This document shows, one piece after another, positions 7,753 to 15,981 of a stretch of 44,401 bases of DNA; the stretch's first letter is position 1; every line of letters begins with the position of its first letter. The notes beneath the pieces were generated by a model that made no database searches, was not told the DNA's origin, and saw only the letters and a list, made by a program, of their open reading frames with translations. Both the position numbers and the translations under genes were made by a program. The DNA comes from Deltaproteobacteria bacterium (GTDB lineage Bacteria; Desulfobacterota; SM23-61), in the NCBI GenBank assembly GCA_016875165.1, contig VGSF01000033.1, forward strand, positions 1-44,401, in the 5' to 3' direction.

Positions 7753-9315
7753 TTATAAGGGAATGGAACCGTGTTTTTTCTTTGGCCGCTCTTCCTGTTT
7801 ATTCCAGAGCATGTCAAAGGCCCGGACGATCATAGCCCGAGTCTCAGCCGGGCTGATGATGTAGTCCACATATCCTCTACGGCCGGAAACGTAAGGATTG
7901 GAAAACTGTTCCCGGTATTCCTGGATTTTTTCCTCTCGTTTTTTTTCCGAATCGGGAGCTTTTTCAATTTCTCTGCGGAAAATAATACTGGCCGCACCTT
8001 CTGCGCCCATCATGGCGATTTCGGCCGTTGGCCAAGCGAAAACGGCGTCTGCCCCTAATTCGCGGTGGCACATAGCCACATAACCGCCGCCGTACCCTTT
8101 GCGTAATATCACCGTGACCTTGGGAACCGTAGCTTCACTATATGCGAAGAGGATTTTTGCCCCGTGCCGGATGATACCGCCAAACTCCTGGGTTTTGCCG
8201 GGTAAAAAAGCAGGTGTATCTACAAGAGTGAGGAGGGGAATGCCGAAACAGTCACAGAAACGAATAAACCGAGCAGCCTTATCCGAAGCGTTGATGTCCA
8301 GCGTCCCCGCTAGAAAGAAGGGCTGATTGGCGATCACCCCGATGGAATGGCCGTGAATGCGAGCGAACCCGACGACAATATTTTTCGCCCAGTGCTGATG
8401 CACTTCGAAGAAATTGTGGTCATCGACAATCTCCTCGATGACCTTGATCACGTTGTAGGGCCGTTTTGTTTCCACCGGTACGATCTCTAAAAGTTTGTCG
8501 TTCGGGCGATCCAATGGATCCCCAGAATAACGGACAGGGGGTGCTTCCCGGTTACTGCTCGGCAAAAAGGTCAGAAGCCTGCGGATCTGCTGTAAACATT
8601 CTTCTTCCCCACGGGAAAAGAAATGGGCCACCCCGCTGATAAAATTATGGACTCGGGCACCTCCTAACTCCTCGTCGCTGATCACCTCACCGGTCGTTTC
8701 TTTGATGACGTTTGGGCCCGTAATGTACATACGGCTGATGCCTTCGGTCATGAAAATAAAATCGGTAATTGCCGGAGAATAAACGGCCCCCCCGGCACAA
8801 GGACCCAAAATGGCAGAGAGTTGGGGGATGACTCCGGAGTAAATGGAGTTGCGGTAAAAGATGCGGCCATAACCATATTGAGCGTCAATGCCTTCTTGAA
8901 TGCGTCCCCCGCCGGAGTCGTTGATCCCGATCAACGGAGACCCCGCTTTGGCAGCCAGATCCATAATTTTAACGATTTTAGAGGCATGGGCTTCCCCCAG
9001 GGACCCTCCTAAAACGGTGAAGTCCTGGGAAAAAATGAAAACCTGGCGGCCATCGATGCAGCCGTACCCGGTAATTACCCCGTCATCCGGGGCTTCCACC
9101 TTGTTCATCCCAAAGAATTCACAGCGATGGTGAACGAACATGTCGGTTTCAACGAAGCTTCTGGGGTCGAGTAATTTCAGGATTCGTTCTCGGGCAGAGA
9201 GTTTTCCCAACTGATGTTGCTTTTCAATCTTATCCGCCCCGCCGGCAAGTTCGATCCTGGCTTTACGTTCCTCAAGGTCTCTGATCAGTTTTTCCATGAT
9301 AGGATTGATTGCCAT
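7753..9315 (-). CDS. acyl-CoA carboxylase carboxyltransferase (beta) subunit
   Basis: Product of 520 aa from the ATG at 9315 (GGGAG about 8 nt upstream). The frame is open to 9354, but the extra residues are not family-like. It has two crotonase-fold halves. The first holds LSARERILKLLDP, QDFTVLGGSLGEAHASKI, GSPLIGINDSGGGRIQEG and LGPCAGGAVYSPA. The second holds GVIANQPFFLAGTLDINASDKAARFIRFCD, TLVDTPAFLPG, GIIRHGAKILFAYSEA and ELGADAVFAWPTAEIAMMGAEGA. These are the hallmarks of propionyl/methylmalonyl/acetyl-CoA carboxyltransferases, which move CO2 between carboxybiotin and an acyl-CoA. No biotin carboxylase or biotin carrier gene lies next to it. The enzyme could work as a carboxylase or decarboxylase component with partners elsewhere. 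Confidence 0.9.
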   Translation of the reverse strand: MAINPIMEKLIRDLEERKARIELAGGADKIEKQHQLGKLSARERILKLLDPRSFVETDMFVHHRCEFFGMNKVEAPDDGVITGYGCIDGRQVFIFSQDFTVLGGSLGEAHASKIVKIMDLAAKAGSPLIGINDSGGGRIQEGIDAQYGYGRIFYRNSIYSGVIPQLSAILGPCAGGAVYSPAITDFIFMTEGISRMYITGPNVIKETTGEVISDEELGGARVHNFISGVAHFFSRGEEECLQQIRRLLTFLPSSNREAPPVRYSGDPLDRPNDKLLEIVPVETKRPYNVIKVIEEIVDDHNFFEVHQHWAKNIVVGFARIHGHSIGVIANQPFFLAGTLDINASDKAARFIRFCDCFGIPLLTLVDTPAFLPGKTQEFGGIIRHGAKILFAYSEATVPKVTVILRKGYGGGYVAMCHRELGADAVFAWPTAEIAMMGAEGAASIIFRREIEKAPDSEKKREEKIQEYREQFSNPYVSGRRGYVDYIISPAETRAMIVRAFDMLWNKQEERPKKKHGSIPL

Positions 9316-9356
9316 AAAACAAACTCCCTTCCCCTGAAAAATGAAACAAATCAATA

Positions 9357-9516
9357 CCGATGGCTTCGTAAAAAGTCGTCTCTCCGGCCTGCCTGTGCCT
9401 GGCAGACAGGTGAAAACCGGAGTCCAGAGAATTTATAACTATTTGAAAAGACTGGATTCCGGCTTTCGCCGGAATGACAGAAAAACTTATTTTCAGACTT
9501 TTTACGAGACCATCAA
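9357..9516. repeat. palindromic repeat family 1, copy D
   Basis: Begins GATGGCTTCGTAAAAAGTCG and ends CAGACTTTTTACGAGACCATC. The core contains the CCTGCCTGTGCCTGGCAGACAGG hairpin and GACTGGATTCCGG/CCGGAATGAC blocks. Located directly upstream of the carboxyltransferase start. Confidence 0.75.
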
Positions 9517-9707
9517 TACCAGGGAGTTTTATTTTTGTCAAGTTTTTGTTGTCACTTTGTAGGCCGTATGTTATAAACTCAAAAAAACCGCAAATATCTG
9601 GATTTTTTCCCAGGATCAGGAGGGCTTTTTTCACTCACTCATCCCGCCCTCCCCAGGGGAGAGCAAATTAGGGGGTTGTGTTTGCCCTGCCGATTGCTGG
9701 GTCTAAA

Positions 9708-9736
9708 TTGAATCTTCCCATTTTTTCGTCTAATTT
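9708..9736 (+). promoter_or_regulatory. candidate sigma-70 promoter of the RodZ-like gene
   Basis: TTGAAT (9708-9713), a 17-bp spacer and TAATTT (9731-9736). It is about 90 bp before the chosen start codon. Confidence 0.35.
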
Positions 9737-9749
9737 AGGTTTAACCTAA
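9735..9749. promoter_or_regulatory. perfect 15-bp palindrome overlapping the -10, candidate operator
   Basis: TTAGGTT-T-AACCTAA, perfect 7-bp arms. It overlaps the end of the candidate -10 and the initiation region, which suits a repressor site. No cognate regulator is known; the downstream gene itself has an HTH. Confidence 0.4.
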
Positions 9750-9826
9750 GTTAAGCGATTCTTTGGACCAAAATGAAGAAAAATATTTAAGCAAAACAGG
9801 CATTGATTGGTCTTGTGGGTTTAAGT

Positions 9827-10432
9827 ATGAGGGTGCGCTTTACTGAAACGATTGGTCAGTATTTAAGGAGGGAACGGGAAGCCCGTAGCGTTTCCCTGGA
9901 GGAGTTATCCAGGGGGACTCGTATAAGCCGTCCCTTTTTGGATGCTTTGGAGAGGGATGATTTCCATTTTTTCTCCCAACGGGAATTCATCCTGGGATTT
10001 TTAAGGGGATACGCTCGACATCTCGGCTTAGACCAGGAAGAAGTTTTGAGACGTTACCGCTTTCAAGCAGAGCTGGAAAGCCGCAAAGAAAACTTTCGCC
10101 AGCTATCCCTTTTCACCTCTTCTCCCTCCTATGCGGAAGAAACCCAAGAACCTGAGAGGGCGCCGCAAAAACTCACTCCTCCTAAGGAAAAGAAACATTC
10201 TCGTTTAAGCATTTACATACAAACAGCGATCTTAATTGCTGCATTAGGTCTCTCTTTCTTTATCTATGCCATCCTGAAACAAATGGAAAATTCCCCAAAA
10301 TCCCTGGAGGGTGAGCGTAATCCCTCTCAGGAAGGCAAAGAAAATAAACCTAATAAAACTAATAGCTTGCTTCCAGCAGAGCAGGATCGTTTGATGGAAA
10401 TTGGGAAAGGAACCGAGAAGAACTCAAGGTGA
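9827..10432 (+). CDS. RodZ-like helix-turn-helix membrane protein
   Basis: Product of 201 aa from the ATG at 9827. The open frame extends to a TTG at 9803 without support. Residues about 8-70 form an HTH_25/Cro-like domain (IGQYLRREREARSVSLEELS, then TRISRPFLDALERDDF, then GFLRGYARHLGLDQEEVLRRY), as in RodZ. A basic linker is followed by one transmembrane segment (about residues 128-150, IYIQTAILIAALGLSFFIY). The tail after the membrane is short and charged, so the C-terminal periplasmic domain of full-length RodZ is absent. RodZ couples MreB to the cell-wall machinery; related shorter proteins are of unknown role. A palindrome in its promoter may mean autoregulation. Confidence 0.75.
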   Translation: MRVRFTETIGQYLRREREARSVSLEELSRGTRISRPFLDALERDDFHFFSQREFILGFLRGYARHLGLDQEEVLRRYRFQAELESRKENFRQLSLFTSSPSYAEETQEPERAPQKLTPPKEKKHSRLSIYIQTAILIAALGLSFFIYAILKQMENSPKSLEGERNPSQEGKENKPNKTNSLLPAEQDRLMEIGKGTEKNSR

Positions 10433-10453
10433 TCGGTAATTGTGAGAAAAATG

Positions 10454-10648
10454 GTAACAATTTAGCGTTTTGATCCGCCTCAGGCGGACCAGAAATCCCT
10501 CCCGACCTCCCCTGCCTACCGCAGGCAGGCTTTTGCAAAGGGAGGAGAGGGTTTTTATTGAAATTCCATAAAAGAGTCAACCTTTTCCCCCTTTGAAAAA
10601 GGGGGATGAAGGGGGATTTGACAGCTTTTCAAATGGCTAAACTGTTAC
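10454..10648. repeat. inverted-repeat element family 3, copy 1 (195 bp)
   Basis: Terminal repeats GTAACAATTTAGC (10454-10466) and GCTAAACTGTTAC (10636-10648) match at 12 of 13 positions. The interior has the CCTGCCTACCGCAGGCAGG hairpin and a CCCCCTTT/AAAGGGGG hairpin. A second copy with the same interior lies at 40503-40687. Both start within about 30 bp of the stop codon of the gene to the left. Confidence 0.75.
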
Positions 10649-11076
10649 GAAAAATGTTGATTTCCGGCCGGGGGTTAAGATATATTAAATACCCCTTACC
10701 CGGCTCGCAGAAATATCCGATGTAGGAAGTTAAGGGGCGTTCGGATTCGCCAGCCTAGCGAAAAATTCCGTCCGTGGAAGTTGCCGGGTGATGTGTTTTA
10801 TCATCGGGGGGATTTTACTGTTTATTTTCCCTTGGGCACCTGCCTGCTATTTAGCGTCATTCTTACCATTTTTTTTGGCCTTTTCAGGAAGTGAAAGGTT
10901 GCAAAAAAACAATATAACGTTGAGGTATTGTGTCAGCTTTGCCACAACTTCTCCCGGTATAGGATGGCGGAAATAATGACCGCCAACACCTTCAAAAATA
11001 GATGGCTTTAAAGGCTTCAGGTATTAGAATGTTTTTGATGTCTCGATAATTTTTAAAAAAAATTAATTATTTTGGG
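10649..11076. other. gene-free stretch upstream of lpxC
   Basis: Only short open frames without family features were seen (for example 10788-10976, a hydrophobic low-complexity reading with no SD). The stretch is AT-rich towards lpxC and may hold upstream activator sites for the sigma-54 promoter. None could be identified by eye. Confidence 0.3.
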
Positions 11077-11080
11077 TTGA

Positions 11081-11096
11081 TGGCATTAAAATTGCT
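11081..11096 (+). promoter_or_regulatory. sigma-54 (-24/-12) promoter upstream of lpxC
   Basis: TGGCATTAAAATTGCT matches the consensus TGGCAC-N5-TTGCW, with the GG and GC dinucleotides separated by exactly 10 nt. Transcription would start near 11107, leaving a 5' leader of about 34 nt before the lpxC ATG. A weaker sigma-70 reading overlaps it (TTGATG 11077-11082, 17-bp spacer, TATTTA 11100-11105). The nearby NtrX-type activator makes the sigma-54 reading attractive. Confidence 0.55.
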
Positions 11097-11140
11097 GAAT
11101 ATTTAAACTAAAAATTGAAAGCCCGATAAGGAGCTAAATA

Positions 11141-12055
11141 ATGTTATCCCAGACGACGGTTTTGAATACAGTGAATTGTTCAGGAATTGGTTTGCACACT
11201 GGAGTTTCTTGTAACTTAAAGATCAAACCCGGTGCCCCGGATAGCGGAATTGTTTTTATTCGCAAGGATTTTCCGAAAGAAGTCAGAATTCAGGCTCATA
11301 TCGATAACGTAGTGGATGCCACATTGGCTACCACGTTAGGGCGGGATGGAATCAAGGTTTCGACTGTTGAACACCTTATGGCAGCGTTTGCCGGATTGGG
11401 AATCGATAACGCCGAGGTTGAACTGGATGCCCCCGAGGTGCCGATTATGGATGGCAGTGCCGAACCCTTTAATTTTCTTTTGAAAAGGGCTGGCATTCGA
11501 TTTCAGGAAAAAATTAAGAAATTTGTGATTATCAAACGGCCGGTAACTGTTACCGAAGAAGATCGGCAGGCGACTCTTTTACCCAGCAACGATTTTAAAA
11601 TATCTTACACCATCGATTTCAAACACCCTCTCATTTCCAACCAGTATTACCTTATCCAGATCTCCAACGGAAATTTTGAGCGAGAAATTTGCCGGGCCCG
11701 GACTTTTGGTTTTCTCAGGGATTACGAAATATTGAAAGCCAAAGGCTTTGCCCGGGGGGGGTCTTTAGAAAACGCCGTGGTGATCGATGATCGCCGGGTG
11801 ATCAATGAGGGGGGGCTGCGCTTTACAGACGAATTCGTCAGGCATAAGATATTAGATTCAATCGGGGATCTTTGGTTACTGGGAGCGCAGGTGATCGGAC
11901 ACTTCATCGGTTATAAATCCGGACACACCCTCAACCATAAATTGATCCACAAACTCCTTGCCCATAAAGATTGGTGGGAAATCATAGAGTTTTCCAGCGA
12001 GGAAGAGCTCCGTAAGCTCCAGATTACGCCCCCTACCCATGATTTTTTAAGCTGA
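11141..12055 (+). CDS. lpxC: UDP-3-O-acyl-N-acetylglucosamine deacetylase (LpxC)
   Basis: Product of 304 aa, normal for LpxC; the ATG has AAGGAG upstream. It catalyses the committed, zinc-dependent deacetylation step of lipid A synthesis in the cytoplasm. The zinc ligands are in place: His78 in TVEHLMAAFAGLGIDN, and His235 with Asp239 in the HKILDSIGDLWLLG motif. The catalytic His262 sits in GYKSGHTLNHKL. The conserved PIMDGSA loop and the EICRARTFGF segment are also present. It shows that the host makes LPS. Downstream, separated by 191 bp, are ntrY and ntrX. The candidate sigma-54 promoter upstream would be an unusual control for this enzyme. Confidence 0.97.
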   Translation: MLSQTTVLNTVNCSGIGLHTGVSCNLKIKPGAPDSGIVFIRKDFPKEVRIQAHIDNVVDATLATTLGRDGIKVSTVEHLMAAFAGLGIDNAEVELDAPEVPIMDGSAEPFNFLLKRAGIRFQEKIKKFVIIKRPVTVTEEDRQATLLPSNDFKISYTIDFKHPLISNQYYLIQISNGNFEREICRARTFGFLRDYEILKAKGFARGGSLENAVVIDDRRVINEGGLRFTDEFVRHKILDSIGDLWLLGAQVIGHFIGYKSGHTLNHKLIHKLLAHKDWWEIIEFSSEEELRKLQITPPTHDFLS

Positions 12056-12246
12056 AACCCGGAAGGATTGATCCTTCGGAAAAAAGTAGACCCCTCAAAA
12101 CGGAATTCTCCGTTGGGGAGGCGCCGCACTTCATCACTACCCAAGACTAAATCATCATTGCCTTTTTCATCTTCCTTGGATAAGATATTTTAAAAGTTCA
12201 TGGAAGGCTAAACGGAAGAAAAACCTGAAGAAGAAGGCAGGTTTGG

Positions 12247-14499
12247 ATGCATCTTAAAGCCGTGGAGGAGCAAAAGAAAAGCAGAGAGCAAAGCCGCCGC
12301 CGCTGGGAGATCATCATCATATTTTGCCTCCTGGGCGTTATCGGTTTGCTTTTTTTATTCCAAACCCACATAGCCACCTGGAAGGTGGAAGCCCCCTTTC
12401 CGAGTAATATTCTGGTCATTTCGCTAATTGGCCTGAATATCCTCCTGCTTCTCCTCCTGCTCTTTCTCATCCTGCGCAATGTCGTCAAGCTAATTTTTGA
12501 AAGAAAAAAGAGGGTCCTGGGCTCCAAACTAAAAACCAAGCTGGTTCTGGCCTTTATCACCCTCTCTCTGGTTCCAACAATTCTTCTTTTTTTTACCGCC
12601 ACCTATTTTATTACCAGCAGCATCGAAAGCTGGTTTAGCGACCAGGTGGAAGGAACGCTGCATGAATCTCTAGTGGTCGCTCAGCTTTATTACCAGAATA
12701 CTACCCAAAACGCCCTTCATTATGCCCGGCAGATCAGTCAGGGGCTGGATCAGCCGCGCTTGCTGGACGGGCGCAACCAGGCGCTTCTCTCCGAGTATTT
12801 AAACAATAAACGGGCGGAATACAACCTGGAAGCTGTTGGGGTCTTTGTGAAACAATCAGGAAAGGCGGAGGTGGCCTATGGGCCTAACGTACCGCCGGCC
12901 AGTTTTCCCGCCCTGGAAACGAAAATTCTTCAGGAGGCCCTGCGGGGAAAAGAAACGACAAAGATTCAGTCTATCGGGCGGGGAGACCTTATCCGGGGCC
13001 TTGTGCCCATGTTTTCCCTTCAGAATCCCCGTGAAATAATCGGTGTTTTAGTGGTAGACTATTTTGTCCCCCAAAGTCTGGTCTCGCGAATTTCGGAAAT
13101 ATCAACCGCCTTCGAAGAATACAAACAACTCCGGATGATCAAACACCCCATCCGATCCAGTTATATAGCCACCCTCTCACTGGTCACCCTGTTGATCATT
13201 TTTGCAGCTATCTGGTTCGGGCTTTTCTTAGCCAAAGGCATTACCGACCCGATCGAGAAACTTGCTGAAGGAACGCAGAAGATTATCCGGGGGAATTTGG
13301 ACTTTCAAATCAGCAAGACCTCCGAAGATGAATTCGGGACTCTGGTGGATTCGTTCAACCGCATGACCCAGGATTTGAAAGCGAGCAAGAACCAGGTGGA
13401 AAAGGCCCACGCCGACTTAAGCGAGAGCAACATAGAGTTGGAGCAAAGGCGAAGATATATGGAAATCGTTCTCCGGGATGTGGGGGCGGGGGTGATTTCC
13501 ATAGATACCGACGGCAGAGTCCGCACCATCAATAAATCTGCGGAAAAGATCCTGGGAATTCGCGCTGAAAGCGTGCTGGGGAGAAACTATCAGGAGGCGC
13601 TTAAGAGCGAACACGTGGTTCTGGCGGAAGAGCTGAGTAAAGCAGGCAATCAGGCCGAAAAACATTCCATCACCCGGCAGATAAAACTGACTATGCGTAA
13701 CGAAACTCTAACTCTTTTGGTGAAAGTGGCCATCTTGCGCGATGAAGAGAATCGTTACCTGGGCATGGTAGTGGTGCTGGACGACCTGACCCAATTCCAG
13801 AAAGCTCAAAGGGCGGCAGCCTGGCGGGAAGTTGCCCGGCGCATCGCCCATGAAATCAAGAATCCTTTAACTCCCATTCAACTTTCTGCCCAGAGGCTGC
13901 GCAAGCGGTATTTGAGTCAATTTGCCGAGAACGGGGCGATTTTCGATGAATGCACCAAAACCATCATTACCCAGGTGGAAGAATTAAAAAACCTGGTCAA
14001 TGAATTTTCCAGCTTCGCCCGGATGCCGGCAGCCAATCCGGCTCCGAATCATTTAAACGAGATTATCCGGGAAGCGATGGTCTTATATGAAGAAGGGCAC
14101 AAACAGATCGTTTTCGAATTCAAACCCGACGACCAAATTCCGGTCTTCAACCTGGATAAGGAGCAGATAAAAAGGGTGATGGTGAACCTTTTGGAGAATG
14201 CCGTGGCTGCTGTTAATACGGGCAGCCTGGAAAAAAGTAACGGAGAAATTACCGTGGAAACCCATCTGGATCTCCTGATGAACCTGGCTCAGGTAGAGGT
14301 GGCGGACAATGGCTGCGGGGTTTCTCCGGAAGACAAACCTTTGCTTTTTGAGCCTTATTTCTCGACCAAAGCTTTCGGTACGGGACTGGGTTTAGCCATC
14401 GTGAACACGATCATCTCGGATCACGATGGGTACATCCGGGTGAAAGATAACTTCCCCAGGGGGACACGCTTCATCATTGAATTGCCCATCAAACATTAA
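12247..14499 (+). CDS. ntrY: NtrY-like membrane sensor histidine kinase
   Basis: Product of 750 aa. Two N-terminal transmembrane helices (about residues 22-40 and 54-76) and another near 98-120 are followed by an extracytoplasmic region. A further helix (about 300-325) leads into a HAMP linker (about 328-380, ending FGTLVDSFNRMTQDL). A coiled-coil linker and a PAS domain (about 405-515, IVLRDVGAGVISIDTDGRV) come next. HisKA contains His535 in ARRIAHEIKNPLTPIQLSAQ, and the HATPase has N-box NLLENAVAAV, DNGCGVSPE and FSTKAFGTGLGLAIV. The order matches NtrY, which senses an unknown signal, often linked to nitrogen, redox or envelope state, and phosphorylates NtrX. The downstream ntrX begins 32 bp after its stop. 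Confidence 0.92.
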   Translation: MHLKAVEEQKKSREQSRRRWEIIIIFCLLGVIGLLFLFQTHIATWKVEAPFPSNILVISLIGLNILLLLLLLFLILRNVVKLIFERKKRVLGSKLKTKLVLAFITLSLVPTILLFFTATYFITSSIESWFSDQVEGTLHESLVVAQLYYQNTTQNALHYARQISQGLDQPRLLDGRNQALLSEYLNNKRAEYNLEAVGVFVKQSGKAEVAYGPNVPPASFPALETKILQEALRGKETTKIQSIGRGDLIRGLVPMFSLQNPREIIGVLVVDYFVPQSLVSRISEISTAFEEYKQLRMIKHPIRSSYIATLSLVTLLIIFAAIWFGLFLAKGITDPIEKLAEGTQKIIRGNLDFQISKTSEDEFGTLVDSFNRMTQDLKASKNQVEKAHADLSESNIELEQRRRYMEIVLRDVGAGVISIDTDGRVRTINKSAEKILGIRAESVLGRNYQEALKSEHVVLAEELSKAGNQAEKHSITRQIKLTMRNETLTLLVKVAILRDEENRYLGMVVVLDDLTQFQKAQRAAAWREVARRIAHEIKNPLTPIQLSAQRLRKRYLSQFAENGAIFDECTKTIITQVEELKNLVNEFSSFARMPAANPAPNHLNEIIREAMVLYEEGHKQIVFEFKPDDQIPVFNLDKEQIKRVMVNLLENAVAAVNTGSLEKSNGEITVETHLDLLMNLAQVEVADNGCGVSPEDKPLLFEPYFSTKAFGTGLGLAIVNTIISDHDGYIRVKDNFPRGTRFIIELPIKH

Positions 14500-14531
14500 A
14501 AAAGAAATCTTGCGGCGGAATCGCTAATCTT

Positions 14532-15902
14532 ATGAGCAAACAAATCTTAGTGGTAGATGACGAAGAACGGATCAGGCAGTCGCTGACCGGCGTTCTAAAA
14601 GACGAGGGATACGAGGTCCTGGAAGCCAAGGATGGAGCCCAGGCCGTAAGGCAAATAGAGAACGATCCACCCGACCTGGTGCTTCTGGACATCTGGATGC
14701 CGGGGATGGATGGCATAGAGACCCTGGAGCGGATGAAAGCCCAAATTCCCGGCCTTCCGGTAATCATGATTTCGGGTCATGCCAACATCGAATTAGCCGT
14801 GAAGGCCACAAAGTTAGGAGCTTTTGATTTCATCGAAAAGCCGCTCTCCCTGGACAAAGTCCTGCTGACGGTTAGCAATGCTCGGGTTGTATCCAGGTTA
14901 GAGCAGGAAAACCGGGCTTTGAGGCAGGAGGTCCAGAAAAAATACGAGATCGTGGGAAATTCTATGGAAATCCAGCAACTCAAAGAGCAGATGAAAATCG
15001 TCGCTCCGACCAACGGATGGGTGCTGATCAACGGGGAAAACGGCACGGGGAAGGAATTGGTCGCCCGGGGGATTCATCAACTTAGCTTGCGGGCTGACAA
15101 GCCTTTTGTGGAGGTGAATTGTGCGGCCATTCCCGAGGAGCTGATCGAAAGCGAGCTCTTTGGCCACGAGAAGGGTTCATTTACCGGGGCCCTGACCAAA
15201 CGCCGGGGAAAGTTCGATTTGGCCAATGAAGGCACCATCCTGCTGGACGAGATTGCTGATATGAGCCTGAAGACCCAGGCTAAAATTTTGCGCATCCTCC
15301 AGGAGCAGAAGTTCGAACGGGTAGGAGGGGCAGAGATGATCTTCGTGGATGTGCGGGTGATTGCCGCCACCAACCGGGACCTAAAAGAAGAGATTCAAAA
15401 AGGACGGTTCCGCGAAGACCTTTATTATCGGCTGAATGTCATTCCCCTGGTGGTTCCCCCGCTAAGAGACCGGAAGGCCGACATTCCCATCTTAGTGGAG
15501 CATTTCATCGTTGAATTCTGCCGGGAGAACCACAAAGAACCGAAAAAAATCTCATCGGCAGCCATGGAACTGCTCATTTCTTATCCCTGGCCCGGTAATG
15601 TTCGGGAAATAAAAAATATAGTAGAACGTATGGTGATCATGACCCGGGGCTCCATGATCGAACCCAAAGACGTTCCCGATCCGGTGCGCGAGCAGCGCAA
15701 GGCCCAGCCGGAATTATCCTTTTTGGAATACTCTTTGCTGAAGGATGCCCGTAGAGAGTTCGAGAAAAAGTTCATCATGAAGAGGCTTATGGAGAATGAC
15801 GAGAATATTTCCAAGACCGCGGAAATGATCGGGATCGAACGCAGCAACTTACACAGAAAGATCAAAAATTACGGGATCGAAATGAAGAAAGGGGCGTTAT
15901 GA
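14532..15902 (+). CDS. ntrX: NtrX-like sigma-54-dependent response regulator
   Basis: Product of 456 aa. Receiver domain 1-120 with the acidic pocket Asp10/Glu11, phospho-acceptor Asp53 (LVLLDIWMPGMDG), Ser81 and Lys103. AAA+ domain about 140-380 with Walker A GENGTGKE (168-175), the sigma-54 contact loop GSFTGA (215-220; canonical GAFTGA, Ser for Ala) and Walker B TILLDEIADM. The C-terminal Fis-type HTH is ISKTAEMIGIERSNLHRKIK. This organisation defines a sigma-54 activator. It pairs with the kinase upstream and forms an operon with it. The closeness of a -24/-12 promoter upstream of lpxC suggests a local target, although this is inference. Confidence 0.93.
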   Translation: MSKQILVVDDEERIRQSLTGVLKDEGYEVLEAKDGAQAVRQIENDPPDLVLLDIWMPGMDGIETLERMKAQIPGLPVIMISGHANIELAVKATKLGAFDFIEKPLSLDKVLLTVSNARVVSRLEQENRALRQEVQKKYEIVGNSMEIQQLKEQMKIVAPTNGWVLINGENGTGKELVARGIHQLSLRADKPFVEVNCAAIPEELIESELFGHEKGSFTGALTKRRGKFDLANEGTILLDEIADMSLKTQAKILRILQEQKFERVGGAEMIFVDVRVIAATNRDLKEEIQKGRFREDLYYRLNVIPLVVPPLRDRKADIPILVEHFIVEFCRENHKEPKKISSAAMELLISYPWPGNVREIKNIVERMVIMTRGSMIEPKDVPDPVREQRKAQPELSFLEYSLLKDARREFEKKFIMKRLMENDENISKTAEMIGIERSNLHRKIKNYGIEMKKGAL

Positions 15903-15981
15903 ACTTGTTAGAGGAGGGGGAACGGTTTAAATGACCGTAGAAGAAGGGTAGGATTTAAATAATAAAAAAGGCAAAGAAAAA

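Noticed and set aside
10788..10976. 62-aa hydrophobic plus frame before lpxC
   Set aside because: No SD, no conservation cue, and close to the regulatory region; likely chance.
12057..12080. Intrinsic terminator after lpxC
   Set aside because: A CCGGAAGGAT/ATCCTTCGG hairpin is present, but it is followed by A residues rather than T on the lpxC strand.
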